NCBI RefSeq assembly: GCF_003315485.1 | Contig: NZ_QNSE01000009.1 | Coordinates: 62,001 to 126,000 of the forward strand | Source of the DNA: Marinomonas rhizomae | GTDB lineage: Bacteria; Pseudomonadota; Gammaproteobacteria; Pseudomonadales; Marinomonadaceae | Direction: 5' to 3' | Length of the DNA stretch: 64,000 bases | In this document: positions 16,691-25,867 of the stretch, piece after piece | How the letters are laid out: the number at the start of each line of letters is the position of its first letter | How positions within the stretch are numbered: position 1 is the first letter of the stretch | Made by a program: the position numbers and the translations under genes | Notes under the pieces: generated by a model | Told to the model about the DNA's origin: nothing | The model's database searches: none | Seen by the model: only the letters and a program-made list of their open reading frames with translations

Positions 16691-18604
16691 TTGTACAGCC
16701 AAATTGGCTTAGTGTTGGGATCAAATATGGCGAGATCGGATAGCGGGCTCATTGATTTGTCTTTGCCTATTTCTAATATAGAAATGGCTTTGCATGATTA
16801 TGCCTATCATCCATGTCGTGGGTTGGAACAACTTCAATCAACTATTTTGTCTTTGCAAAAAATCTCACAATCAAGTATCACTCACGGTCTCTATCATCAA
16901 CGTCTGAACTCTTTTACAGCCGCAGTTGATGAACTTTTGCTATCCGGTTCTCCTTATTTTACTCACTATCATTCCGCACTTTTGTCTGCCGCTGATGCGC
17001 TTTTACAAGTGGCTATGGCGGGGCAATTTTCAGTTGATCGTTCGCGGCAGTTAGATGGCCTTCTTTCTGGAGAGCGCTCTTGTTGGGCTCTAGTGACTTC
17101 TATTGCGAATGAAAAAGGCAGTCCGTTAGAGTATCGGAATTATGAAGCGCGACTGGACTCTGTTCAATCTAATGCGATGAGTGTGGATGATTACTTAGAG
17201 GTATTTGCAAGTGTAGGGCGAGTATCTTTTCAGTTAGACTCGATACAATCTTCTTGTGTAAATGGACGCTTTTTATTAATCAGTGTGCAGTCATTATCTT
17301 GGCTGAAACGACGGTTTCCTTTGCTTCAATGGCAAGTGCTTTCAGTTAATGATAAAGAACCATTACGTGACTTGTGTGAATTGAGCTTTTTGCCTCTTTT
17401 TCAAAATATTACTATGCCACGAGAGTCTCGCTATCGTCTTTTAGATCTATTTGAAGATAGATTTAAAGCCTTATTCTATCAGCCCTTTGGTTCCTTTTTT
17501 TCATCAAGCCTTAGTCATGTGCATCAGACTGACCGTCTTGTTCCCAGTATGGACAATATAACGACTTTTGAACAGGACACAGGCTTGGTGTATTTTCCTG
17601 TTTGCCATGGGGGTTATGTTTATATTGGTGCTCAAGCGCTAGGCGGGGGAGCGGAAACTTCTTATATAAAATATTTAGGGTGTGACTACTTATCCTATTT
17701 TTTGTATGAGATTGAAACGTCTTTTGGTCGGTTTGTTTTTGATCAGAAAGAATGTTTAGGCCGATATAATGTCGAGTTGAGCGATGTCTTTTTGGAAGAA
17801 GAGGCTTTCTGGTTTGAGCCTGAGCAAGGTGTTCGAGCCAAAATTTTATTAAGTATGCCTTTGGTTGCTCCACAGTATGCGGCTTTTTGTCCTCTGCTGG
17901 AGGCCATCTCTCAGGTATTTGTTGTAAAGCAAGGGATGTTTTATTTTGCCTTACCTTACACTTTTTTTCGTGAGGTAGAGGCTGCTTGCTCTATGATGAC
18001 GGTCCCGCGGTCTTGGGTAAAAAATATTTGGTTAAGTCAGACCGATGTTCCTTTATTAGAACCATGGTTACTGAGCGGGAATATGTTGCCCCACTTATCT
18101 CGATGTCCGGAGAAAAATAAATCAACATATCCTTCTAAGAATGGTTATTATTTTGGGAGGGTATATGGCAGGATGTTTTGGATAGAAGCGGATTTACTAT
18201 TAGCCTTGTTGCCCTATAAAGAATCGTCTTTAGTGGTTCATTTTGAAGGCGATGAGCTTCGTTTAATGCCTTTGTTTACTCATCATGGACGAAGTTTTGA
18301 TAAGGTTATGACAAGGGAGAGCCTTTCTGAAGACTCCAATACTTCAGTTGATAAGGTAGCTTTTTCAGTCATTCTTGAATGGATGTCGGAGTCTGTTGTC
18401 TTGCCTTTTGCTTCTTGTGAGTGGTCTATTACTTTAGGTGCTAGCCATTGTGTTCGAGAGTTTTCTTCGCCTTCTGATGAATTAATGAGTGGTGAGGGTA
18501 TAAAAAGCCAACTTGCTGCTATGCAAGAGGGCGATTTTGTTGTTGACAAGAAAAATTATTTATCCTTTGTTGCTGCCTTTTGGCCGCCCTCATCTTTAGC
18601 TTGA
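16691..18604 (+). CDS. Unrecognised 637-residue protein in the fliE operon
   Basis: I do not recognise this protein. It starts at TTG 16691 with AAGGA five bases ahead, 16 nt after fliJ, and is co-directional with fliEFGHIJ. There is no signal peptide, membrane helix, nucleotide-binding motif or low-complexity stretch. The sequence is rich in aromatic residues, His and Leu (for example PYFTHYHSALLSAADALLQ) and looks like a compact, globular soluble protein of several domains. Its stop is 15 nt from the next gene, which encodes a membrane receptor-like protein followed by STAS and PP2C proteins. It could belong to that regulatory module or to flagellar assembly; the sequence does not decide. 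Confidence 0.75.
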   Translation: MYSQIGLVLGSNMARSDSGLIDLSLPISNIEMALHDYAYHPCRGLEQLQSTILSLQKISQSSITHGLYHQRLNSFTAAVDELLLSGSPYFTHYHSALLSAADALLQVAMAGQFSVDRSRQLDGLLSGERSCWALVTSIANEKGSPLEYRNYEARLDSVQSNAMSVDDYLEVFASVGRVSFQLDSIQSSCVNGRFLLISVQSLSWLKRRFPLLQWQVLSVNDKEPLRDLCELSFLPLFQNITMPRESRYRLLDLFEDRFKALFYQPFGSFFSSSLSHVHQTDRLVPSMDNITTFEQDTGLVYFPVCHGGYVYIGAQALGGGAETSYIKYLGCDYLSYFLYEIETSFGRFVFDQKECLGRYNVELSDVFLEEEAFWFEPEQGVRAKILLSMPLVAPQYAAFCPLLEAISQVFVVKQGMFYFALPYTFFREVEAACSMMTVPRSWVKNIWLSQTDVPLLEPWLLSGNMLPHLSRCPEKNKSTYPSKNGYYFGRVYGRMFWIEADLLLALLPYKESSLVVHFEGDELRLMPLFTHHGRSFDKVMTRESLSEDSNTSVDKVAFSVILEWMSESVVLPFASCEWSITLGASHCVREFSSPSDELMSGEGIKSQLAAMQEGDFVVDKKNYLSFVAAFWPPSSLA

Positions 18605-18619
18605 AAGTGATTATTGACT

Positions 18620-20515
18620 ATGAATACACCACATTCGCCGTTTGGAGTTCCAAGAAAAGAGCTGATTAATAGTGTACAAAAAGGCGTTGTTGCTCTGCTA
18701 TTTTTATTGCTATTGGCTTTCACTGGCATGTATATGTTGATGAGTACTAATTTAGAAAAACAAAATGCTCATCAAGAAAAGCTGAGTGGACTTATAGGTT
18801 TGGTTCATAGTGCTGAAGAGCATTGGTTGCAGTGGTTATTAGCGGATGATCGTAGGGTTTTTGACAATGAAGGCGGTGAGGAAGCTTCTTCTAGTAATTT
18901 TTATCAGGTGCTAGTAAGTGAATATCAGTTGATAGATGGACATTTAAAAGACTTCAAACTGACATCCAGTGTGGATGTTTCTGACTCATTGGTTTTTTTG
19001 GATTCCCTGTTGCAAAAAGAACAAGGCTCTTTTTCTTTAACTGATGAGGAAAGAAGAGCTGCTTACTCATCTTTTGAGCATTTAGAATCACTAGATGATG
19101 AGCTTTTGCAAATAAGAGTGGGTTTAGATTATGAGCGTAAACTTTTTGTTGAGAGATTGATTTGGGTTCCTGTTTGTATTTTTTTCATATTGGCCACGAT
19201 CATAGTCATTTTGACGGTTCGATTTAGTCGTCAATTGCGATCTGGTTTTTCAAGTTTGCACGGTATTCTTGATCATAGCAAACGTGGTCATGTGTCTGCG
19301 TTTCAGTCTCGCAATGTTATAGATGAGTTCACCGACTTGGGGCACTTGGTTGATAATGAATTGACATCTCGAGATCATGATCTTGATCAACAGCGTGAAA
19401 ACCTTGATTTGATTGAGAAGGCGTTGGCTCAAGTAACGGAGCCTTTCTTTGTGACAAATGGCCAGGGTGATATCGCATGGTTGAGTGCTGGAGCTGAGCA
19501 GCTGTGGTTTAGAAATACGCCCTTTTTTGAGTCTTTGTTTGGTATTGATTCAGGCCTAGACGATCCTATTGATGAACGTGTTGCTGACTCTATTTTATTT
19601 TCAGAGCAAGATTTGCAATTGGATTTGTCTGATGGGGTTTATTGGTTAAGTGTTCATTGCTTTGTTTCTGAGTCGGATGAAGAGTCTGAAACTCTTCAGC
19701 GTTTAATTTCAATTCAAACAAAGGCTGAAATGGCTGAATTTAATATTCTGCACAACAGTTTGAAATTGCTAGAGCAAGATGTATGGAATTCGCCTATCCG
19801 TCTATTAAGGCAAGACTCTCCTTATGCTGATTTTGCTAAGTCATTAGAGTCGATGCGTAGAAGGGTAGTAATGCTTTTTGAACGGTTGAATTCGTCCTCT
19901 ATACAAACACATTCCCTTGAAAAAATTACGAAACTACAACAAATAGCATCCCTAATTGACGAAAAAACAGATCACAATGAGCGGTCGGTGAATGACCTTG
20001 CTGTTGCGAATGAATTTCCTTTCGAAGAGTTTGGGGCTGATTTAAATGATGTGGCTTTGCTTTCTGAGCAGGTTCGAGATTCGTTGATATTGGGCTATGA
20101 GCTGGTTTTGCAGCGGTTAGCTTTAGTCGAGAAAGATTTATCGTCAGATATCTTTTTGTTAGGTGATGTTGATCGTTGTCTTAATGAAGTGAGGGCTGGG
20201 GTATTAGCAAGCCTAGCGGCAACAGAAGAAGAAAGCGAAAAAGTTCGACATCGTTTTGCTGTAGATGTTGAGTACGATATTAGTAAAGTTCAAGAGCAGA
20301 TTGAAGGCATGAAATCTATGGCGGCCTCGACACTGTCACTACTTGAATCTGATCGTAGTGTTGGTGTTGCTCGTTTAGATAGAGCGAGAGAGTCTATAAG
20401 TGAGATGCTTGAGCGGGTTCATAGTTTAATGTCTAAAACGACATTGAACATTGTAGATAATGCAGGCGATGATGTATCTATAAAAATATCTAACGATGAG
20501 CGGAATGAATCATAA
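18620..20515 (+). CDS. Receptor-like membrane protein without an output domain motif
   Basis: The 631-residue product has two membrane helices (about 20-40 and 178-200) enclosing a helical periplasmic domain, as in chemoreceptors. Next come a HAMP-like stretch (about 200-250), a PAS-like domain (about 260-350, around TNGQGDIAWLSAGAEQLW) and a long helical tail (about 410-620) with coiled-coil character. The tail lacks both the conserved MCP tip motif and any HisKA, GGDEF or PP2C motif. It could be a diverged chemoreceptor-like input for the STAS/PP2C pair just downstream. A TTG at 18614 is an alternative start; the ATG at 18620 was preferred. No exact family assigned. Confidence 0.75.
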   Translation: MNTPHSPFGVPRKELINSVQKGVVALLFLLLLAFTGMYMLMSTNLEKQNAHQEKLSGLIGLVHSAEEHWLQWLLADDRRVFDNEGGEEASSSNFYQVLVSEYQLIDGHLKDFKLTSSVDVSDSLVFLDSLLQKEQGSFSLTDEERRAAYSSFEHLESLDDELLQIRVGLDYERKLFVERLIWVPVCIFFILATIIVILTVRFSRQLRSGFSSLHGILDHSKRGHVSAFQSRNVIDEFTDLGHLVDNELTSRDHDLDQQRENLDLIEKALAQVTEPFFVTNGQGDIAWLSAGAEQLWFRNTPFFESLFGIDSGLDDPIDERVADSILFSEQDLQLDLSDGVYWLSVHCFVSESDEESETLQRLISIQTKAEMAEFNILHNSLKLLEQDVWNSPIRLLRQDSPYADFAKSLESMRRRVVMLFERLNSSSIQTHSLEKITKLQQIASLIDEKTDHNERSVNDLAVANEFPFEEFGADLNDVALLSEQVRDSLILGYELVLQRLALVEKDLSSDIFLLGDVDRCLNEVRAGVLASLAATEEESEKVRHRFAVDVEYDISKVQEQIEGMKSMAASTLSLLESDRSVGVARLDRARESISEMLERVHSLMSKTTLNIVDNAGDDVSIKISNDERNES

Positions 20516-20545
20516 ATCCTTTCGCTCATTTATGAGGAGAGGGCT

Positions 20546-20848
20546 GTGGTTGAAAGCTTTTTTGATGAAGTAACAGGGTGCCTAACGATTTTAGTAAAGG
20601 GGCGTTTTGATTACAGCTGCCATAAAATATTTAAAGAAGCTTTTACTGGTGTTACTAAAGTAAAAGAATGTAGGGTTGATCTAGCGGGCGTTACCTACCT
20701 TGATAGCTCTGCTCTTGGTATGTTGCTGTTGCTTAGAGATCACGTAGGCGCAGAGAATGAAGAGATTCGTTTGGTGAATGTGAATAGTGCTGTTATTGAT
20801 ATCCTTAAAATGGCTAACTTTCATCGACTTTTTGATATTGCTGAGTAG
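20546..20848 (+). CDS. STAS-domain anti-sigma factor antagonist (HsbA-like)
   Basis: This 100-residue single-domain protein has the STAS core with the phospho-acceptor serine motif TYLDSSALGML (about residues 50-60), like SpoIIAA and Pseudomonas HsbA. In that family the unphosphorylated form binds an anti-sigma factor or other partner; phosphorylation by a HATPase kinase and removal by a PP2C phosphatase switch its binding. GTG start with GAGGAGAGGG ahead. It lies 6 nt upstream of a protein carrying both kinase-like and PP2C domains, so the two are probably a pair. In P. aeruginosa HsbA interacts with FlgM; whether this one does is inference. Confidence 0.88.
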   Translation: MVESFFDEVTGCLTILVKGRFDYSCHKIFKEAFTGVTKVKECRVDLAGVTYLDSSALGMLLLLRDHVGAENEEIRLVNVNSAVIDILKMANFHRLFDIAE

Positions 20849-20854
20849 TGTTGT

Positions 20855-22564
20855 ATGGAACAAGTCTTAACCATATTGATTGCGGATGACAACCCTTCTG
20901 ATCGAATCTTGCTAAAAGCGATTCTTAGTCAATTTGGTCATAACGTGATTTCAGCTGTTGATGGGCAAGACGCGGTTGAAAAATTTGATCCTCATACAAT
21001 TCAGCTAGTGTGTTTAGACATAAAAATGCCCCGTAAAGATGGTTGGGAGGCGGCACTCGACATTCAACGTGCTGCGGGTGAAGTTTTTGTCCCTATTATT
21101 TTCCTTTCTGGTGTGACTGATCCTATTGCTTTATCCAACTGCCTGCGCATCGGTGGTATTGATTTTATTTCAAAGCCTTATAGTCCGGCTCTTATTACTG
21201 CGAAATTAAATGCCATAGTCAGGCTGTTAGTTATGCAGAAAACGCTTGAAGAGCAGCGTGATGCAATGAGTTTATACAATGAAAAGCTACTTAATGATCA
21301 AGAAGTGGCGAAAGTGGTTTATGAAAATATAACTAACTCTAATTGTTTAAAGGACTCCGCACTTTCGACAATTCATTATGGTACGCACACTTTTAATGGC
21401 GATGTTATTTTGGCGGCTTATAAGCCGAACGGCGGTATGCATTTACTGTTGGGAGACTTTACTGGTCATGGGCTTTCTGCCGCAATTGGGGCGCTACCGC
21501 TTGCAGACATTTTTTTTGATTGGACGAAAAAAGGCTTTTTGATGCGTCAAATTATCCCTGAGATAAACGCACGCCTGAAAGGCGTTTTACCGTCGAATAT
21601 GTTTTGTAGTGCCGCGTTTATCGATATTAAAGTGAACAATAAAAGTATTGAGGTCTGGAATGGAGGGCTGCCGGATTTATTGCTTTTCCCTCAAAATGTC
21701 AGCAAACCAGTGCGTTTTACTTCCAAAAATTTGCCTTTAGGTGTCTTATCTCCTGATGAATTTGAATGCCAAATTGAGCCTATGTCTTTTGCTTCTGGTG
21801 ATAGGTTGATGGCATTTTCAGATGGTGTGTATGAGGCGTTGGATTTATCTGGGAAGATGTTTTGTCAGTCGGTATTGAAGCCTCTTTATGACGGTGAGGT
21901 TGATGCCGCTCAATCGATTGATTGGCTTACGCAACAGTTAGAGCAAGAGGGGGTTTTAGAAAACCCACATGACGATATTTCTTGTCTTAGTGTTCGCTTG
22001 GATACCAGTATTGGCATTGATTCGCCTGAATACAAAGTGTCAAAAGGGCACGATGAGACGCCTGCTGACTTTTCCTTTGAATATGTATTGAATGCGGATT
22101 CATTGCGCAATACAGATCCTTTGCCCTATGTTTTACAGATACTAACGACCGTCCCGGGGTTAAGTAGTTTCTCTAGTCAGATATTTATGATTCTTTCTGA
22201 GCTATATTCAAATGCCCTTGAACATGGTGTTTTGAAGCTGAGTTCAGACAAAAAAAATTCTAGCGACGGCTTCTCTCGTTATTATGAAGAACGCGAATAT
22301 AATCTTGCTAACTTACAAGAAGGCTACGTCAAAATTTCAGTTAAAGTAACGTCTGAGAATAATAACAGAGCGCTGATACTTTATGTGGAAGATAGTGGTT
22401 CGGGGTTCGATTTTCAAAGTGTTAATTATGATATATCCAATACGGAGTTACTCTACAATCGAGGCTTGGCGCTTTTGGATCAACTTTGCTCAAAGCTAGA
22501 ATTCTCTAAAGGTGGAAGTGCAGTGACAGCACATTATCATTGGCAAGTAGGCTTGGAGCGTTAG
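20855..22564 (+). CDS. Response regulator with PP2C phosphatase and anti-sigma kinase domains (HsbR-like)
   Basis: The 569-residue protein has three parts: a receiver domain (DD at 11-12, phospho-acceptor Asp55, Ser85, Lys107), a SpoIIE/RsbU-type PP2C phosphatase (about 175-390, with GDVILAAY, LLGDFTGHGLSAA, FSDGVYEA and HDDISCL holding the metal-binding aspartates), and a C-terminal HATPase of the anti-sigma kinase type (about 415-569, ILSELYSNALEHGVL and VEDSGSGFDF). This is the architecture of Pseudomonas HsbR, which both phosphorylates and dephosphorylates HsbA. The upstream STAS gene is the expected substrate. No Hpt-domain gene (HptB) is seen in the window to feed the receiver. Confidence 0.9.
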   Translation: MEQVLTILIADDNPSDRILLKAILSQFGHNVISAVDGQDAVEKFDPHTIQLVCLDIKMPRKDGWEAALDIQRAAGEVFVPIIFLSGVTDPIALSNCLRIGGIDFISKPYSPALITAKLNAIVRLLVMQKTLEEQRDAMSLYNEKLLNDQEVAKVVYENITNSNCLKDSALSTIHYGTHTFNGDVILAAYKPNGGMHLLLGDFTGHGLSAAIGALPLADIFFDWTKKGFLMRQIIPEINARLKGVLPSNMFCSAAFIDIKVNNKSIEVWNGGLPDLLLFPQNVSKPVRFTSKNLPLGVLSPDEFECQIEPMSFASGDRLMAFSDGVYEALDLSGKMFCQSVLKPLYDGEVDAAQSIDWLTQQLEQEGVLENPHDDISCLSVRLDTSIGIDSPEYKVSKGHDETPADFSFEYVLNADSLRNTDPLPYVLQILTTVPGLSSFSSQIFMILSELYSNALEHGVLKLSSDKKNSSDGFSRYYEEREYNLANLQEGYVKISVKVTSENNNRALILYVEDSGSGFDFQSVNYDISNTELLYNRGLALLDQLCSKLEFSKGGSAVTAHYHWQVGLER

Positions 22565-22573
22565 TTTTAGCAG

Positions 22574-22590
22574 TTGGCCTCTCTATTGCA
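22574..22590 (+). promoter_or_regulatory. Sigma-54 promoter upstream of fliK
   Basis: TTGGC (22574-22578) and TTGCA (22586-22590) give the invariant GG and GC (22576-22577 and 22588-22589) with exactly ten bases between them, matching the YTGGCACG-N4-TTGCW consensus at the most conserved positions. Transcription would start about 22601, leaving a short leader with GGAGGA before the fliK ATG at 22618. FleR is the likely activator. Confidence 0.75.
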
Positions 22591-22617
22591 TAGACCTCTC
22601 TATCGTTGGAGGAAATT

Positions 22618-24261
22618 ATGCGCACAGATTCAAATACAATATTGTCTTTACCTTCAGGTGTTCCACCTAAAAAGCCTACCGTCACGAAGTCTTCTAATGA
22701 TGGGGCTACTTTCGCAAATGACTTTAATAAGGCAAAAGCCGCAATTAGCTCTAAAGAGTCATCAAAGACTGAAGGCGCGTCAACTTCCTCCTCTTCTGTT
22801 GCTTCGACAACGTCATCGACCACAAGTGAAACAAAAGCAGATGAAAATATTGCTTCGGTGAGTGATAACGATGGGGGGGCAAAAGTAGATGTTGCAGACG
22901 GTAAAACTAAGACTTTAGAGAGCAATGTCGCGGTTAAAGAAAGCGGCAAGGCTTTGCAGCAAGAAGGCGAAAGTTTACCAGTTGATGATTCACCTGATGC
23001 TGTTTCAGATAGTGAAGATCAACTTCTTTCAAATGTTTTACCTAAAGACTTGGAGGGTGGAGCCAAGCCTCCGGTTCAGCTGAATCTTGTGGGTTCTCAA
23101 GACAGTGCGGGTAATTCTCCTGCCTTGCATACTATAGGAAATGAAAAAAACAATGTGGTCGAGCTATCGGTAGATGTTGTGAATGCTAAGGGGACTTTAA
23201 TTCCCGAGGCTTCCGATGATGCCCAAGCTGGAGTTGTTAGCCTGAGTGCTATTAAGCGTGGTGATTCTAAGGATGGTAATAATACAGCATCATCGACTTT
23301 AGTTGAGTTATCTGACAAGGCTTTAGTGGATGGGGTTGATCCTTTTTCTAATAGCATTGATGACGCTGCTGAAAATGAGCTGTCTTGGGTTTTGTCTCAG
23401 ATGGGACCATCAGGGGCGAAGGCTGTAACAACCGAATCTGTAGGCAATGCCGCTCTTGATACTGCGAAGACGATGGTCTCAGCGGGTGTTATGGCAGCGA
23501 CAGTTGATAAGCAAAATCGCTCGGAGGCTTTGCCGTCTTCTTTGTTGGCTGGTGCTGATGTGTCATTGTCTAGTGAGATGGATTTGGATTCTGCTGAGTC
23601 TATTTTGAGCGAAGATGGTGCTTTGATTAATGAGCCAATCGAGTTGCGTAAAAAAGAACATGAAGCCATGCTTAGTCGAATGGCAGCGCAAATTGATGGT
23701 GGTCTAGGGGACGATGGCTCGTCGGGTGGTTTAAATAGCTCATTGCATAATAACGTCAATCGCCCTGCTGTTGCCGCTGCAGCTTTAAATGCTCCAACAG
23801 CTAACCCTCAAGCCAATAATTTGGCAATGAGCTTGCCTCCAGGTCATCCAGGGTGGGCTAATGAAATGAGTCAGAAGGTTGCCTGGGTTGCTCGTGAGGG
23901 TGGTCATACCGCTCATATTCGTTTAGACCCACCAGAATTAGGCAGTTTGACTGTTAAAGTATCGGTCGATAGTGACTCGAATACACAAATAAGCTTTGTG
24001 GCTGCGACGCCACAAGCAAGAGATTTATTGGAAGGGCAAATGGGGCGGCTTAGAGAAATGCTCGCTCAGCAAGGAATGGACTTAAGTAGAGCTGATGTTG
24101 ATGTGTCACAGCAGGACACTTCCGGTGCGCAATATAGGGAAAATAATCCTAATGGAGGATCACCTCAAGGAAGTCTTACTGGTAATGATGACCTTGATGA
24201 AGAGTTGATTCCAGGCAATTTATCGTATGTTTCAGCATCTGGTGTTGATTACTATGCTTAA
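22618..24261 (+). CDS. fliK: Flagellar hook-length control protein FliK
   Basis: FliK measures hook length and triggers the FlhB substrate switch. The 547-residue protein has a long Ser/Thr/Ala/Asp-rich, disordered N-terminal part and a conserved C-terminal Flg_hook domain (about 415-500; HTAHIRLDPPELGSLTVKV, FVAATPQARDLLEGQ, LREMLAQQGMDLSRADV). ATG 22618 with an optimal GGAGGA was chosen; the frame is open to a TTG at 22606. It heads the fliKLMNOPQR-flhB run behind a sigma-54 promoter. A second FliK-like gene lies at 43138-44775. Confidence 0.93.
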   Translation: MRTDSNTILSLPSGVPPKKPTVTKSSNDGATFANDFNKAKAAISSKESSKTEGASTSSSSVASTTSSTTSETKADENIASVSDNDGGAKVDVADGKTKTLESNVAVKESGKALQQEGESLPVDDSPDAVSDSEDQLLSNVLPKDLEGGAKPPVQLNLVGSQDSAGNSPALHTIGNEKNNVVELSVDVVNAKGTLIPEASDDAQAGVVSLSAIKRGDSKDGNNTASSTLVELSDKALVDGVDPFSNSIDDAAENELSWVLSQMGPSGAKAVTTESVGNAALDTAKTMVSAGVMAATVDKQNRSEALPSSLLAGADVSLSSEMDLDSAESILSEDGALINEPIELRKKEHEAMLSRMAAQIDGGLGDDGSSGGLNSSLHNNVNRPAVAAAALNAPTANPQANNLAMSLPPGHPGWANEMSQKVAWVAREGGHTAHIRLDPPELGSLTVKVSVDSDSNTQISFVAATPQARDLLEGQMGRLREMLAQQGMDLSRADVDVSQQDTSGAQYRENNPNGGSPQGSLTGNDDLDEELIPGNLSYVSASGVDYYA

Positions 24262-24378
24262 ACTTTTGAGAAATTGATGGTGCTATGTTTGATTCTTTGT
24301 AGAATAGAAGGCTGTTAATACATAAGGGCGTGCTAAACGTTCTGTATAAAGAATTTGATACACCTAAGGTTTGTGAAT

Positions 24379-24888
24379 ATGGCTGAAGAAGATGGTTTGG
24401 ATATAGGTGCAGAAGAGGGAAAGTCTGGTGGTAAGAAAAAACTTATTATCATTGTTCTTCTTGTTCTTGTTTTGGTAGGTGGTGGCGCAGCCGCTTACTT
24501 CCTATTTTTTAGTGGATCTGATGAGGGTGGTGAATCCGCTGAGGCTGCAGAGGCTGCGTTAGCGAATGAGCCTTCCATATATTTGGCTTTGGATCCTGCG
24601 TTTGTGATTGATTTTATGGTGGATGGCCGTCAGCGTTATGTTCAGTTAAATATGGCTGTCAAGTCAAAAAATACAGCTCAAGTGGATGCGGTAACGCTGC
24701 ATATGCCGCTTATTCGTAACAGCCTGGTCTTACTTTTTTCTAGTCAATCATTTGATGATTTGCAATCGGCAGATGGGAAAGAGGCTTTGAAAAAAGCTTC
24801 TCTTGACGCGATTAATGGCATTCTTGAGCAGGAGACTGGTCAAGGAGGGATTGATGCCGTGTTATTCACTAACTTTGTGATGCAATAA
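24379..24888 (+). CDS. fliL: Flagellar basal body-associated protein FliL
   Basis: FliL surrounds the stator and supports torque. The 169-residue product has a cytoplasmic N-terminus with Lys/Gly, one membrane helix (about 20-42, KKLIIIVLLVLVLVGGGAAA in part), an acidic Ala/Glu linker and a periplasmic stomatin-like domain ending with the common VLFTNFVMQ. The ATG at 24379 was chosen over an in-frame ATG at 24355 because it gives the standard acidic start MAEEDG. Confidence 0.93.
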   Translation: MAEEDGLDIGAEEGKSGGKKKLIIIVLLVLVLVGGGAAAYFLFFSGSDEGGESAEAAEAALANEPSIYLALDPAFVIDFMVDGRQRYVQLNMAVKSKNTAQVDAVTLHMPLIRNSLVLLFSSQSFDDLQSADGKEALKKASLDAINGILEQETGQGGIDAVLFTNFVMQ

Positions 24889-24891
24889 ATT

Positions 24892-25866
24892 ATGGCTGCT
24901 CAAGATCTATTATCCCAAGACGAAATTGATGCGCTTTTACATGGTGCAGATGAAAAGCCTGCCGAAGAAGATAATCGAGATGCCAATGGTGTGGCGTCTT
25001 ATGACATTACTAGTCAAGAGCGTATTGTCCGTGGGCGTATGCCCACTTTGGAAATGATCAACGAGCGTTTTGCTCGTTATACACGTATTAGTTTGTTTAA
25101 TATGCTTCGTCGTACCGCTGATGTCTCATCAGGTGGTTTACAAGTGATGAAGTTTGGTGAATATGTTCATACGCTTTATGTGCCTACCAGTTTGAATTTG
25201 GTGAAATTCAGACCGCTAAGAAGTACTGCGCTTTTTATACTTGATGCGAAGTTAGTGTTTAAGCTAGTAGACAATTTTTTTGGCGGTGATGGGCGTCATG
25301 CTAAAATTGAAGGTCGAGAGTTCACGCCAACTGAAATTCGTATTGTGCAGTTGATGCTTGAGCAAGTGTTTAAAGATTTGACGGAAGCTTGGGCGCCTGT
25401 ATTAAAACTGGAGTTGGAATACATTAGTTCAGAAGTAAATCCTGCGATGGCTAATATTGTTAGTCCCAGTGAAGTGGTGGTGGTTTCTACTTTCCATATC
25501 GAATTGGATGGTGGTGGCGGTGAGCTTCATATTACTCTACCTTATTCTATGATTGAGCCTGTTCGTGAGCTCCTTGATGCCGGTGTACAAAGTGATGTCG
25601 ATGAAAAAGATGATCGCTGGGGTAAATCTCTAGAGCAGGATGTCAAAGATATTAGTGTAAATTTGTCGGTTAATGTGGCGAATCGAAAAATTTCTTTGGG
25701 CGAGGTATTAAAGTTCAAAGTGGGTGATATTATACCGATAGAAATGCCGGAGTTCGTCACGGTTCGAGCGAATGGTGTACCAACTTTTAAAGGTAAGTTG
25801 GGTGTCAGTGACGAGCGTTATTCAGTACAAATGGAAGAAAGTTTTAAGACGAAGGTGACTAAGTAG
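24892..25866 (+). CDS. fliM: Flagellar motor switch protein FliM
   Basis: FliM forms the middle of the C ring and binds CheY-P. The 324-residue protein starts with the CheY-binding peptide LLSQDEIDALLHG (residues 6-18), then the CheC-like middle domain and a C-terminal SpoA domain that pairs with FliN. It lies 3 nt after fliL and 1 nt before fliN. Confidence 0.97.
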   Translation: MAAQDLLSQDEIDALLHGADEKPAEEDNRDANGVASYDITSQERIVRGRMPTLEMINERFARYTRISLFNMLRRTADVSSGGLQVMKFGEYVHTLYVPTSLNLVKFRPLRSTALFILDAKLVFKLVDNFFGGDGRHAKIEGREFTPTEIRIVQLMLEQVFKDLTEAWAPVLKLELEYISSEVNPAMANIVSPSEVVVVSTFHIELDGGGGELHITLPYSMIEPVRELLDAGVQSDVDEKDDRWGKSLEQDVKDISVNLSVNVANRKISLGEVLKFKVGDIIPIEMPEFVTVRANGVPTFKGKLGVSDERYSVQMEESFKTKVTK

Positions 25867-25867
25867 C

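Noticed and set aside
22506..22949. Antisense open frame (147 codons) over the start of fliK
   Set aside because: It covers the conserved fliK ribosome site and a Ser/Thr-rich disordered region whose reverse complement is open by composition.
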